From Thermoflavifilum sp. (GTDB lineage Bacteria; Bacteroidota; Bacteroidia; Chitinophagales; Chitinophagaceae): 64,000 nucleotides of DNA. A program made the translations under genes and the position numbers. Shown here in pieces: positions 36,513-45,659 of the stretch. The first letter of the stretch is position 1; the number at the start of each line of letters is the position of its first letter. The DNA lies in contig NZ_CP063141.1 in assembly GCF_014961315.1 (NCBI RefSeq), positions 992,001-1,056,000 of the forward strand, given 5' to 3'. The notes under the pieces were generated by a model. The model ran no database searches, was not told the DNA's origin, and saw only the letters and a program-made list of their open reading frames with translations.

Positions 36513-37487
36513 ATGGCGAAAGGTCCTGTTTCTCAATTTATCGAACATCATTATCGTCATTTCAACGCGGCAACACTGGTAGATGCTGCTAAAGCTTATG
36601 AAGCCCATCTGGAAGCCGGCGGTAAAATGATGATTACCTTAGCCGGAGCCATGAGTACGGCTGAATTGGGCATTTCCCTGGCCGAGATGATCCGCCAGGA
36701 TAAAGTCCATATCATCAGTTGCACGGGTGCCAATCTGGAAGAAGATATTATGAATCTGGTGGCACACAATCACTACAAACGTGTACCTCATTACCGCGAT
36801 TTAAGTCCACAGGAAGAATGGGAGCTCCTGCAACAGGGATATAATCGTGTTACAGATACCTGCATTCCGGAAGAAGAGGCATTCAGGCGCATCCAGCATC
36901 ATATTGAGAAAGTATGGAAACAAGCCCAGGAAAGGGGCGAACGCTACTTCCCACACGAATTTATGTATCAGCTGTTGCTGAGCAGGGTTATGGAAACTCA
37001 TTATGAGATTGATCCGAAAGACAGCTGGATGCTGGCTGCCGCCGAAAAAAACCTGCCCATTGTGGTGCCTGGCTGGGAAGACAGTACGCTGGGCAACATT
37101 TTCGCCTCCTACTGCATCAAAGGCGAGCTCCAGCCTTCTATCATGAAAACTGGCATCGAATACATGATGTACCTGGCCGACTGGTATCGCCAGCATTCTG
37201 CAGGCAAGGGTGTGGGCTTCTTTCAAATTGGTGGCGGTATAGCCGGCGATTTCCCCATTTGCGTGGTGCCCATGATGTACCAGGACCTGGGCTGGAAAGA
37301 TGTGCCCTTCTGGAGCTATTTCTGCCAGATATCCGATTCCACCACTTCCTATGGCTCGTATTCCGGGGCCGTGCCCAATGAAAAAATCACCTGGGGCAAA
37401 CTGGGTATCGATACACCCAAATTCATCATCGAGTCCGACGCCACTATTGTGGCTCCCCTGATCTTTGCCTGGGTGCTGGGATGGTAA
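36513..37487 (+). CDS. Deoxyhypusine synthase family protein
   Basis: A 324-residue NAD-dependent aminobutyl transferase. Family motifs are MMITLAGAMSTAELGISLAEMI, ISCTGANLEEDIMNL, KTGIEYMMYLADW, GFFQIGGGIAGDFPICVVPM, and SDSTTSYGSYSGAVPNEKITWGKL. Lys296 in WGK is the position of the lysine that carries the aminobutyl group in eukaryotic enzymes. Bacteria have no eIF5A, so the target must differ; homologues act in polyamine metabolism, for example making homospermidine. A GTG at 36504 would add three residues. No other polyamine genes are nearby. Confidence 0.88.
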   Translation: MAKGPVSQFIEHHYRHFNAATLVDAAKAYEAHLEAGGKMMITLAGAMSTAELGISLAEMIRQDKVHIISCTGANLEEDIMNLVAHNHYKRVPHYRDLSPQEEWELLQQGYNRVTDTCIPEEEAFRRIQHHIEKVWKQAQERGERYFPHEFMYQLLLSRVMETHYEIDPKDSWMLAAAEKNLPIVVPGWEDSTLGNIFASYCIKGELQPSIMKTGIEYMMYLADWYRQHSAGKGVGFFQIGGGIAGDFPICVVPMMYQDLGWKDVPFWSYFCQISDSTTSYGSYSGAVPNEKITWGKLGIDTPKFIIESDATIVAPLIFAWVLGW

Positions 37488-37490
37488 AAA

Positions 37491-37525
37491 AAATTCCTCA
37501 ACCCCGAGCCGTGGTTGAGGAATTT
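37491..37525. terminator. Bidirectional terminator
   Basis: A perfect 13-bp stem AAATTCCTCAACC / GGTTGAGGAATTT with a 9-base loop lies between convergent genes. On the minus strand it continues into a long T-run; on the plus strand the T-run is short. Confidence 0.8.
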
Positions 37526-37547
37526 TGCTGTTGTGCAGCTGAAGCGA

Positions 37548-38312
37548 TCAGCCGTTCAGGCGGATGGCATAACCCAGCAGGATAACGGCTGCACCGGTAT
37601 GGTTTTTTCCATCCTCTGCATATTTCTGGATATTGAGAAAACCATAGTTGCCGCCGGCATGGAGAAACACATATCCCTGGTGATGAATGTCGAGCTGAAG
37701 GCTTACGCCGCCCTGCACGCCCACATTGGCCTTATGAATTTGATCTTTAATGTCTTCGCTGGCATCAAACGATTGGGCGGGAGCTATTTGCTGGGTCTCC
37801 TGCGGATCGGCATAAACCGGACTGGAGCCTGAAGTCACATTCCTGGCACTCACCAGGAATCCCACATAAGGACCTACATCTACAGCAAAACGCCAGTTCT
37901 GCTGTTTACCAAAATCCCATCCAAACTTGGCCAGCACAGGAATCTGAAGATAATTCAGCTTGGCTTCACTCTTGTAATTCGCATACACATAGGTGCCGGC
38001 CGGCGCCTGTGGATTGAAATTGCTGGCCGGGATAGCCTGCTGGCCGTTTTTCTTACCGCCCTGCGAGGAATAATCTATCTCGGGTTGAAGAGAAAACAGC
38101 CGACTGAAATGGATATCGGCAAATATGCCGAAATCGGGTCCCAGGCGTGAAGAATACCCTTTGCTGATTTCGGTGGCGCCTGACCCGGCTTCCAGATTGG
38201 GAATGCTCAGGCCACCCTGTACGCCAAAGTACAGATCATGCTTCTGGGCTGAACTGATGAGGCTTGCAGCTAAAAAACAAGCAGCAAGAGCAATAGAGCA
38301 ACAAATACGCAT
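37548..38312 (-). CDS. PorT-like outer-membrane beta-barrel protein
   Basis: A 254-residue protein with a signal peptide (MRICCSIALAACFLAASLISSAQ) from ATG 38310-38312. An eight- to ten-strand barrel of the OMP_b-brl_2 type follows: LYFGVQGGLSIPNLEAG near the start, FSLQPEIDYSSQGGKKN, LNYLQIPVLAKFGWDFG and the final GAAVILLGYAIRLNG. These proteins are frequent in Bacteroidota and of mostly unknown function. The upstream frame to 38477 contains the promoter element and is not used. Confidence 0.87.
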   Translation of the reverse strand: MRICCSIALAACFLAASLISSAQKHDLYFGVQGGLSIPNLEAGSGATEISKGYSSRLGPDFGIFADIHFSRLFSLQPEIDYSSQGGKKNGQQAIPASNFNPQAPAGTYVYANYKSEAKLNYLQIPVLAKFGWDFGKQQNWRFAVDVGPYVGFLVSARNVTSGSSPVYADPQETQQIAPAQSFDASEDIKDQIHKANVGVQGGVSLQLDIHHQGYVFLHAGGNYGFLNIQKYAEDGKNHTGAAVILLGYAIRLNG

Positions 38313-38389
38313 AAGGTATGATTTTAAAGGTGAACGAAAGCCGACTTGCTTACATCTGAACGAAAGGCCAGTCGGAAGTAGAATTCCCT

Positions 38390-38397
38390 CAAAGCTA
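38390..38397 (-). promoter_or_regulatory. -7 promoter element of the PorT-like gene
   Basis: TAGCTTTG on the minus strand, 77 bases before the ATG at 38312. Confidence 0.45.
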
Positions 38398-38524
38398 CTG
38401 AGTATCAAAAAGTTTTCTGTCTGTCTATTGTCGAAATTATCGAAGGAACAACCACCAACCGTGCTTTTATTTTCCACTTAAAACACTTAGTTTTCGTCAT
38501 GGTTTCATTTCATCGCTTCCTGAT

Positions 38525-39895
38525 ATGTTTGCTACACATCGCAAAGCTGTACGTTATGCACTGATCGCCGCTCTGGGCGGCTTTTTATTTGGATTTGATA
38601 CGGCCGTCATTTCCGGAGTTGAAAAAACCATCCAGCAGCTCTGGCACCTGAGCGATCTCTGGCATGGCTTCACGGTTTCGGCGGCCCTGTTTGGAACGGC
38701 CTTCGGGGCATTGTTTTCCGGACGACCGGCCGAGCGCTGGGGACGTAAAAACATGCTAAAAATCATTGGCTTTCTCTATGCTTTTACGTCCATCGCCACG
38801 GCGTTAAGTCACCACTGGATTGATTTTATTGTATTCCGTTTTCTGGGCGGGCTGGCGGTAGGTGCATCTTCGGTGGTGGGACCCATGTATATTTCCGAAA
38901 TATCACCTGCCCGGCTCAGGGGGCGCCTGGTGGGGTTTTTTCAGTTGAATATCGTGGTGGGCATTCTGGTAGCTTTCCTGTCGAATTATTTTTTGATGAA
39001 ATATCTTGGCCCGGGTGCCTGGCGCTGGATGCTGGGCGTGCAGGCGCTGCCGGCATTGATTTTCTTTGTGCTGGTATTCTGGATCCCGGAGAGTCCACGC
39101 TGGCTGGTGGGGCACGACCACCTGGAACAGGCGCGCGGCGTATTGCAAAAACTGCAGGCCGAGCACATTGAAGCATCCCTGCAGGAGATCCAGCAGAGCC
39201 TGCGGCATCGCGATGATCTCGTGAAAGAAAAGCTCTGGCAGAAAAAATATGCACGTCCCATCGCCTATGCCATGTTGCTGGCGATGTTTAACCAGCTTTC
39301 CGGCATCAACGCCATCCTGTATTATGCTCCGCGAATCTTTGAGATGACGGGCATACAGGCCGATCTGGCTTTTCTGCAGGCCATGATGGTGGGCCTTACC
39401 AATCTGATCTTCACGATTATTGCCATGTCGGTCATCGATCGGTTCGGTCGAAAAACTTTGTTGATTATTGGTTCGCTGGGGATGATTGCGTTTTTGGGGC
39501 TCACCGCCCGGGCTTTTTACCTGAATGTACAGGGCGGATATGAGGTGATGATTTATTTGATTGGATTCATTGCGTTTTTCGCCTTTTCGCAGGGCGCGGT
39601 GATCTGGGTATTCATTTCCGAGATCTTTCCCAACCGGGTTCGGTCGAAAGGTCAGGCTATCGGCAGCACCACCCACTGGACGATGGATATCCTGATTTCC
39701 TGGCTATTCCCCTGGATGGCGGCCACTTTAGGCGGGGGCAACAGCTTCCTGATTTTTACCGTAATGATGGTATTGCAATTGATTTTTGTCTGGCGCTTCC
39801 TGCCGGAAACCCGGGGCAAATCGCTGGAAGAAATCCAAGCCGCACTGGGTATTGATGTACAGCCGGAGCACGTTTCGGCTTACGACCACTCCTGA
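38525..39895 (+). CDS. Sugar porter family MFS transporter (XylE/GLUT type)
   Basis: A 456-residue sugar:H+ symporter with 12 hydrophobic segments. The family signatures are complete: GGFLFGFDTAVISG in segment 1, GRPAERWGRKNML between segments 2 and 3, PMYISEISPARLRGRLV, WIPESPRWLV before the central loop, FNQLSGINAILYYAP in segment 7, VIDRFGRKTLL, and PETRGKSLEEI at the end. Segment 7 QLSG(I)N suggests a hexose or pentose substrate. It converges with tatC and the two coding regions overlap by 16 bases. No catabolic genes lie beside it. Confidence 0.93.
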   Translation: MFATHRKAVRYALIAALGGFLFGFDTAVISGVEKTIQQLWHLSDLWHGFTVSAALFGTAFGALFSGRPAERWGRKNMLKIIGFLYAFTSIATALSHHWIDFIVFRFLGGLAVGASSVVGPMYISEISPARLRGRLVGFFQLNIVVGILVAFLSNYFLMKYLGPGAWRWMLGVQALPALIFFVLVFWIPESPRWLVGHDHLEQARGVLQKLQAEHIEASLQEIQQSLRHRDDLVKEKLWQKKYARPIAYAMLLAMFNQLSGINAILYYAPRIFEMTGIQADLAFLQAMMVGLTNLIFTIIAMSVIDRFGRKTLLIIGSLGMIAFLGLTARAFYLNVQGGYEVMIYLIGFIAFFAFSQGAVIWVFISEIFPNRVRSKGQAIGSTTHWTMDILISWLFPWMAATLGGGNSFLIFTVMMVLQLIFVWRFLPETRGKSLEEIQAALGIDVQPEHVSAYDHS

Positions 39896-40725
39896 ATGGC
39901 TTTTTCTTTCTCCTGCTTCAACACCCGGGCAGAGATGCTGATGCTGAGTTCATACAGCAAATACAGCGGAAAGGCAATGATCAGCTGGCTGGTAATATCG
40001 GGTGGGGCAATAAAAGCCGCCAGCACCACAATCACCAGTATGGCATGCCGCCGATAGGTCTTTAAAAATTGAGGCGTGACCAATCCAATCTTGGTGAGAA
40101 AATACACCAGGATGGGCAACTCGAAGATACAGCCCAGTCCGATCACCAGCTGGGAAAGCATGCTCAGGTAGCTCTGCACCGTGAAAATGTTCTCAAACTG
40201 GTTGGATATCCTGTAATTCGCAAAGAATGTCAGGGCATAAGGGGCAATGAGAAAATAACCGAACGACACTCCCATAAAGAATAACAGCGAAGTCCAGAAA
40301 ACAATTCCCCGGGCATATTGAATTTCTTTTGGCGTGAGGGCGGGTTTAATGAATCGCCAGAATTCCCAGAGAATATAAGGAACCGAGACAATAGCACCGA
40401 TGACCACCGATGAAGTAAGGCTGAGCATAAATTGTCCCGACACTTCGAGGTTTTGAAAATGGATGTCGAGCGATTGCAAACAAAGCTTGTTACCCAGATG
40501 CAATGCCCGATCGATCTGGCAAAGCAGGCGATAGGTAATGAAATCCGGATGTGTAGGCCCCATGATGATATCATTGTAAATCTGGCGGATGAAGATAAAG
40601 ACCAGTGTGGCAGCAATCACTACAGCAATAAGCGAGCGGATGATATGCCAGCGAAGCTCTTCGAGGTGATCGAAAAACGACATTTCAGCCTTGTCGGGGT
40701 TGTTTTTAAACAGCTGCCTGAACAT
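39880..40725 (-). CDS. tatC: Sec-independent protein translocase TatC
   Basis: Receptor subunit of the twin-arginine export system, which moves folded proteins across the inner membrane. It has 281 residues with six hydrophobic segments. The N-terminal MSFFDHLEELRWHIIRS is the family signature, and IAPPDITSQLIIAFPLYLLYEL covers the last segments. A long periplasmic loop (about 55-95) is typical for Bacteroidota TatC. tatA is not next to it. A likely substrate is the last gene of the window, which begins with an RR signal. Confidence 0.95.
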   Translation of the reverse strand: MFRQLFKNNPDKAEMSFFDHLEELRWHIIRSLIAVVIAATLVFIFIRQIYNDIIMGPTHPDFITYRLLCQIDRALHLGNKLCLQSLDIHFQNLEVSGQFMLSLTSSVVIGAIVSVPYILWEFWRFIKPALTPKEIQYARGIVFWTSLLFFMGVSFGYFLIAPYALTFFANYRISNQFENIFTVQSYLSMLSQLVIGLGCIFELPILVYFLTKIGLVTPQFLKTYRRHAILVIVVLAAFIAPPDITSQLIIAFPLYLLYELSISISARVLKQEKEKAIQEWS

Positions 40726-40744
40726 GAATTTTTTTTAGGCTGCG

Positions 40745-40752
40745 CAAATTTA
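40745..40752 (-). promoter_or_regulatory. -7 promoter element of tatC
   Basis: TAAATTTG on the minus strand, ending 19 bases before the tatC ATG at 40725 and lying just past the stop of the GH18/NodB/GT2 gene. Confidence 0.45.
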
Positions 40753-40772
40753 CAGGAAAAGGCTTGTATGGT

Positions 40773-43700
40773 TCAGGTATGCACCTCGGCCGTGACTACC
40801 TGCACATTACCGGTGCGCTTCAGGGCTCCCCAGTGCTGAAGCTCCCCTTTGATGGCTTTTTTCAATGCTTTCAGCACCACCATATACATAAACACCCGAT
40901 AAACCAGCCTTTGCGGAATCACCCAGATCAGTTTTCTGTAATCCGCCTTTTCGAAAGCAAATGCTACATAAGCTGCGGCTGCATCCACGAGCAGGAAAAC
41001 GAAATAATATTCCAGGATATGGATTTTGCTTTCCATATTCAGTACAATCAATCCAAAGACCAGGATGATATCGGCCAGGGGCGCCAGCAGAGGAAGTAAT
41101 ATCTGGAAGATCAGGATATTGGGCAGGGCTACCCAGCCCAGGGCTCCATAGCGGCTGTTGAAACAGGCATCGCGGTTTTTCCAGAAGCTTTGCATGATGC
41201 CAAAGCACCAGCGAAAGCGTTGTTTAAACAGCATTTTCCAGGTCTCGGGCGCTTCGGTGTAGGAAATAGCCTGCGGGCAATGCCGGATGCGATACCCCTT
41301 CCGAAGAATGCGGATGGTGAGATCACAATCTTCGGCCAGCGTGTCGGAAGTAAAGCCACCCGCCTTCAGAATAGCCTCCTTGCGGAAAGCTCCGATAGCG
41401 CCGGGAACCACCGTAATGCAGTTGAGCAGATCGAATGCCCTGCGGTCAAAATTCTGACTGGTGATATATTCGATAGACTGCCAGCGGGTGAGCACATTCA
41501 CTTCATTGCCCACCTTCACATTACCCGCCACGGCGCCAACCGACTCGTCGGCAAACAGGTGCATCAGCTCGCCGATGGCATCCGATTTCAGCTGGGTATC
41601 GGCATCAATGCATACTACAAAATCACCTTCGGCACGAGCTATACCGTAATTCAGTGCAGAAGCCTTACCCCCGTTGGGTTTGGTGTAAATATGCACCAGC
41701 GGATGGCTGCCATAGGCTTTTTCCATGGCCTCGAGGGTGTGATCGGTTGAGCCGTCATCAACACAAATAATTTCCAGCGGGCGATAATCATTTTCCAGGA
41801 TGGTGCGAATGGTGCGTACAATATTCACTTCTTCGTTATAGGCGGGGATTACCACACTGACCAGCGGTTTTTCAGCCGGTAATAGAGGCGAGGGAGATTG
41901 GCGTTTTCTCTGGCGGTTTTCCTTCCAGGCCAGCACACCCATGAACAACATACGACCCAGCGAAAGCGCAATACCCACCATGAATAGCGCCCAAAGCAGG
42001 TTGTTCATCCAGTATGTGCAGGTGGCGAAGAAATAATTCAACTTGATGAGGAAATAATCTTTTTTGTTTTTAATGGGTGGCATCAGCTCATCGCGGGTTT
42101 TGCCCATTAAATCGCCCACGGTGGTGAACTGATATCCATGAGCTTTGAAATAATGAATAATTCTGGGCAGGGCTTCCACCGTTGCTTCCCGGTTGCCCCC
42201 TGCGTCGTGCAGCAGAATAATGTTCCCGCGATTCTGCATCCGCACCACCCGGTTGAATATCGTATCGGCATTCACACCATCATCCACGTCCCAGTCTTCC
42301 GGGTCGATATTTTCGCCAATGGTATAATAATTGAGTTTACGTGCCAGGGCTACTGGAATTAGTTCTACCATTAAATGAGGTTCGGAATCGGCATTATAAG
42401 GCGCCCGGAACAGGATGGTGGAATGGCCGGTGATGCATTCGATGAGCAGCCGGGTGGCCTGAATTTCGTAGATGGCCAGACGTGGTGGTAGTGCCGCAAT
42501 ATTGGGGTGTGTAAACGTATGATCCCCGATTTCAAAGCCATCGCGGAATTCCCGTTTCACCAGCGGAATATTGTTTTCTGCATTGATGCCCACCAGGAAG
42601 AAGGCGGCGGGTACGTGTTCCTTTTCCAGAATATCGAGAATACGGGGCGTATAGCGGGGGTCGGGGCCATCATCGAACGTCAGCACAAGCTTTTTCTGTG
42701 CTGCACCAAACTGTCGGATCACAAAGGTGGAAGGCAGGCTTTCGTAGTGCTGTTCGGCAATAAGCATGTCGCCTGTATCCAGTTCAAGGGCAATTTTACC
42801 CGGTTCAGGCGTGGCTAATACATCCAGTATTTCTCCTTCTCCCAGATAGTCCACATCGTTGGATAGGCTTACGGTAGAGAACTTACTGAAATCAATCGGC
42901 TTCCGGGCCAGCGCTGAATCGCTCAGGTCCTGGTCGTAAAAGCTCCACAGCCTATTATCTTCCGAACCCAGTCGCCAGAAACAAACCCCGGCCATGCCGT
43001 CTTCCGCAGCAAATCGCATCGTATTGAAATTCGTGGCCGCATCCGTGAAATATACCTGATGCGGTACAGAATCATCATCCAGGTAGCTGTAATGGAGGTT
43101 ATAACTATCATCGTCGAATGTAATGTGGGCATGATATTCTTTGGCTAAGCTCAGCGCTTCCTGATAGGTGAGATTGGCGGCCTGAGCCTGCTGAGGCCAA
43201 TCGTAGCCATAAGCAGCCAGTCCCAGAATAATTTTTTGAGCGGGCACATCATTTTCAATCGCACTCACAGCGCCTTCCACCCAGTGCTGGTCGCTGATAG
43301 CCCCGGGCACACTTTGATCATCGTGTTCGTCGTAGGCCATCACCACCAGATAATCTGCCGCTTGCGCCAGCCGGCCATAATCATAGTCTTCATTAAACGG
43401 AGGCACATCGATAGTAACCAGTAGTCCCGCCCGGTGTAAAGAATCATACAGCTCCTGTTGAAACCTGACCAGGGCATCATTATTCTTTTCAATCAGATTC
43501 TCAAAATCTACATTAACGCCGGCAAAATGTTGATTGATCAAGAGCTGTTTCAACTGATGAATAATTCGATGCGCAATGGCCGGATGATGCAGCATCCGGT
43601 GAACTGACCTGCCATCGAAATCATCGCTAAAATGATTGGAAAAAATGGGCAAAATGCGCACCCCGCTATCACGCATGATTTTCAGTGCTGCCGGATCGAT

Positions 43701-44159
43701 GCGGCTTTGCAGCGAATCCCCCGGAGTCAGAAATATCCATTCCGGAAAAATCATGTTCAGCTTCCCGGCATTGCTTTTTAACGAAAAAAAAGATTGTGCA
43801 TCCCATGGCACGTAAAAAGCCGACCGGATCTGGCTGCTGGCAATCGCAAGCTTATGTTTGCGATTGAAAGATGCCGGTTTTTGCAAACGATGATGCTGAA
43901 TAAATTGCTGAAAACTCTGAAAGCGCAGATTTTTCCGGGTGATAAACGTAGTGGGATCGTTGGGGTTTAAGATTTTCTTGTAAACTTCGTTTTTATCGCG
44001 AAGCCGTGGAAGCGAGGGATTGGTGGCATTTACCAGTGCAATGAAAAATACCACCAGAAAAAACAACGCAACAGCCATTATCACCCGCAGTGACCATTTC
44101 ACCCTGTTCCATCGCCCCGGATTACTGGTTTGAAAGATTTGCCGATAATTCGCTTCCAT
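40773..44159 (-). CDS. Three-domain GH18 / polysaccharide deacetylase / GT2 fusion protein
   Basis: A 1128-residue membrane protein. It has a transmembrane segment at about 24-44 and an extracytoplasmic GH18-like domain at about 110-440, with GVNVDFENL as the catalytic DxE strand. A NodB polysaccharide deacetylase is at about 485-685 (LTFDDGPDP, GDHTFTHPN with the metal-binding HxxxH, FRAPYN, ILLHDAGG). A second transmembrane segment is near 715-740. A family 2 glycosyltransferase is at about 760-1000 (VVIPAYNEEVN, VDDGSTDHT, DADTQL, AEDCDLT and QRFRW, the QxxRW motif of processive synthases), followed by several transmembrane segments. The combination suggests synthesis, deacetylation and trimming of a beta-linked N-acetylhexosamine polymer, as in PNAG systems. 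The substrate is inferred. Confidence 0.92.
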   Translation of the reverse strand: MEANYRQIFQTSNPGRWNRVKWSLRVIMAVALFFLVVFFIALVNATNPSLPRLRDKNEVYKKILNPNDPTTFITRKNLRFQSFQQFIQHHRLQKPASFNRKHKLAIASSQIRSAFYVPWDAQSFFSLKSNAGKLNMIFPEWIFLTPGDSLQSRIDPAALKIMRDSGVRILPIFSNHFSDDFDGRSVHRMLHHPAIAHRIIHQLKQLLINQHFAGVNVDFENLIEKNNDALVRFQQELYDSLHRAGLLVTIDVPPFNEDYDYGRLAQAADYLVVMAYDEHDDQSVPGAISDQHWVEGAVSAIENDVPAQKIILGLAAYGYDWPQQAQAANLTYQEALSLAKEYHAHITFDDDSYNLHYSYLDDDSVPHQVYFTDAATNFNTMRFAAEDGMAGVCFWRLGSEDNRLWSFYDQDLSDSALARKPIDFSKFSTVSLSNDVDYLGEGEILDVLATPEPGKIALELDTGDMLIAEQHYESLPSTFVIRQFGAAQKKLVLTFDDGPDPRYTPRILDILEKEHVPAAFFLVGINAENNIPLVKREFRDGFEIGDHTFTHPNIAALPPRLAIYEIQATRLLIECITGHSTILFRAPYNADSEPHLMVELIPVALARKLNYYTIGENIDPEDWDVDDGVNADTIFNRVVRMQNRGNIILLHDAGGNREATVEALPRIIHYFKAHGYQFTTVGDLMGKTRDELMPPIKNKKDYFLIKLNYFFATCTYWMNNLLWALFMVGIALSLGRMLFMGVLAWKENRQRKRQSPSPLLPAEKPLVSVVIPAYNEEVNIVRTIRTILENDYRPLEIICVDDGSTDHTLEAMEKAYGSHPLVHIYTKPNGGKASALNYGIARAEGDFVVCIDADTQLKSDAIGELMHLFADESVGAVAGNVKVGNEVNVLTRWQSIEYITSQNFDRRAFDLLNCITVVPGAIGAFRKEAILKAGGFTSDTLAEDCDLTIRILRKGYRIRHCPQAISYTEAPETWKMLFKQRFRWCFGIMQSFWKNRDACFNSRYGALGWVALPNILIFQILLPLLAPLADIILVFGLIVLNMESKIHILEYYFVFLLVDAAAAYVAFAFEKADYRKLIWVIPQRLVYRVFMYMVVLKALKKAIKGELQHWGALKRTGNVQVVTAEVHT

Positions 44160-44176
44160 ATCGATAAATAAGGGCT

Positions 44177-44213
44177 AAAAAATTAGCCCGCTCAAGAAGA
44201 CTCAAGAGCAGGC
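44177..44213 (-). terminator. Terminator-like hairpin before the GH18/NodB/GT2 gene
   Basis: On the minus strand GCCTGCTC and GAGCGGGC can pair (8 bp with one wobble), followed by TAATTTTTT. It lies between the -7 element at 44305-44312 and the ATG at 44159, so it may terminate the upstream operon or attenuate this gene. Confidence 0.45.
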
Positions 44214-44304
44214 CTTTCATCCATTGTTTGTTAACCCCAAAAACTTTGGTGAAGTAAATAAATATTTTGGATAAAAACAAATGCTATTTTTCCGGATACC
44301 ATAG

Positions 44305-44312
44305 CAAAGGTA
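44305..44312 (-). promoter_or_regulatory. -7 promoter element of the GH18/NodB/GT2 gene
   Basis: TACCTTTG on the minus strand; predicted leader about 140 bases. Confidence 0.45.
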
Positions 44313-44375
44313 GCGCCAGAAAGGGAAATAAACATCGTGAAGCAAAAAGTTTAACAATCAATCAACACAAATGCA

Positions 44376-45641
44376 TTATTCCAGTACTCTTAATTTCACT
44401 GTTTCAATGCGGGTTTCAGACACACTGATGATTTCAAATTCAAACTGATCAATGATGATATGCTCTTTTTCGCGAGGAATGGTCTCATGATGGGCGATAA
44501 TCAGGCCTGATAAAGTTTCACTATCTTTTTTCGGCAAACCCAGTTGATATTTTTCATTCAGGTAATCAATTTCCAGCCTGCCCGAGAACAGGTATTCATG
44601 TTCCGCAATTTGTTGCTCCACCCAGCCCTTCTGATCGTGCTCGTCTTTGAACTCTCCGAAAATTTCTTCCAGTACATCCTCCATGGTGACGATTCCTGCC
44701 GTACCCCCGAATTCATCCACCACCCAGGCAATGGTTTTGCGGGTTTCAGAGAATTTGGTAATCAAATCTACGGCTCGCATGGTTTCGGGTACGGCCGGGA
44801 TGGTATGCAGCATGTCTTTCAACCCGGAGGGGTTGGAAAAGAAATCGAGCTGATGGATATAGCCACAGATCTGATCGATGGAATCTTCATACACGATAAT
44901 CTTCGATAACCCGGTGGAAATGCATTTCTGTCGGGCGTCTTCAATCGAACTGTTCAGCGGAATGGCTACGATTTCATTACGCGGCACCATACACTCGCGG
45001 ATTCTGACATGTACCAGTGCCAGTGCATTTTCAAACCATTTGGTATTTAATTCCTGGTAAAAGGGGGAATAAGGGTTTTCATGCATGAATTGATGCAATT
45101 CCATCTTACTGAATACCAGCTTGCGATCAGAAAGCCGTGCGTTAAACAGATAAATTAAGATCCACTCGGCCGCGCCAATCAGCGCATTCACCAGGGGCTG
45201 GAAGATTTTGTAAAATCCGTAAAAAGGAATTAAAAAAATCTTCAGCATGAAATCGGCCTTGGCCTTGAAGAGAATACGGGGTAAAAATTCGCCGACAACC
45301 AGAATCAAAAAGCTTGAAAACAGAATCTCTACAATAAGTTTAACATAGGGATTGTTCAGGGCGCCGCTGAGCAGGGTTTCCCAGAATGGCTGCAGGGTGG
45401 TGAATACCACGGTACCGTATATGACCAGCATGATGTTGACGCCCACGATGCAGGTGCCTACCAGCTGATCGGGATTCTGAATGAAATGATTTAATATCTT
45501 CCCGATCCACTTGCCCTGCTTTTTTCGCACTTCTATGCTTAACTTATTGGCTGAGAAAAAAGCAGTTTCAATTCCGGTGAAAAAAGCCGTCAACAGGAGC
45601 AGGATAATGACAACGAGGCCAGAAGTCTGATAGGTATCCAT
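44376..45641 (-). CDS. CNNM/CorC-type membrane protein with CBS domains
   Basis: A 421-residue protein. The N-terminal DUF21/CNNM domain (about 1-185) has three to four transmembrane segments and the motif TAFFTGIETAFFSANKLSIE. A CBS pair follows (about 200-325; VPRNEIVAIPLNSSIEDARQKCIS, VVDEFGGTAGIVTMEDVLEEIFGE). The small CorC_HlyC domain at about 340-420 ends SVSETRIETVKLRVLE. Family members are linked to magnesium or cobalt efflux; gliding proteins such as GldE have the same architecture. It is the last gene of DUF4290-murA-gmk-this gene, 18 bases after gmk. Confidence 0.9.
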   Translation of the reverse strand: MDTYQTSGLVVIILLLLTAFFTGIETAFFSANKLSIEVRKKQGKWIGKILNHFIQNPDQLVGTCIVGVNIMLVIYGTVVFTTLQPFWETLLSGALNNPYVKLIVEILFSSFLILVVGEFLPRILFKAKADFMLKIFLIPFYGFYKIFQPLVNALIGAAEWILIYLFNARLSDRKLVFSKMELHQFMHENPYSPFYQELNTKWFENALALVHVRIRECMVPRNEIVAIPLNSSIEDARQKCISTGLSKIIVYEDSIDQICGYIHQLDFFSNPSGLKDMLHTIPAVPETMRAVDLITKFSETRKTIAWVVDEFGGTAGIVTMEDVLEEIFGEFKDEHDQKGWVEQQIAEHEYLFSGRLEIDYLNEKYQLGLPKKDSETLSGLIIAHHETIPREKEHIIIDQFEFEIISVSETRIETVKLRVLE

Positions 45642-45659
45642 ACCGGGACTTAACCAAAA

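Noticed and set aside
44064..44220. A 32-codon frame (MKGLLLSLLER...) overlapping the start of the GH18/NodB/GT2 gene
   Set aside because: It is built largely from the terminator-like hairpin and has no supporting start signal or similarity.
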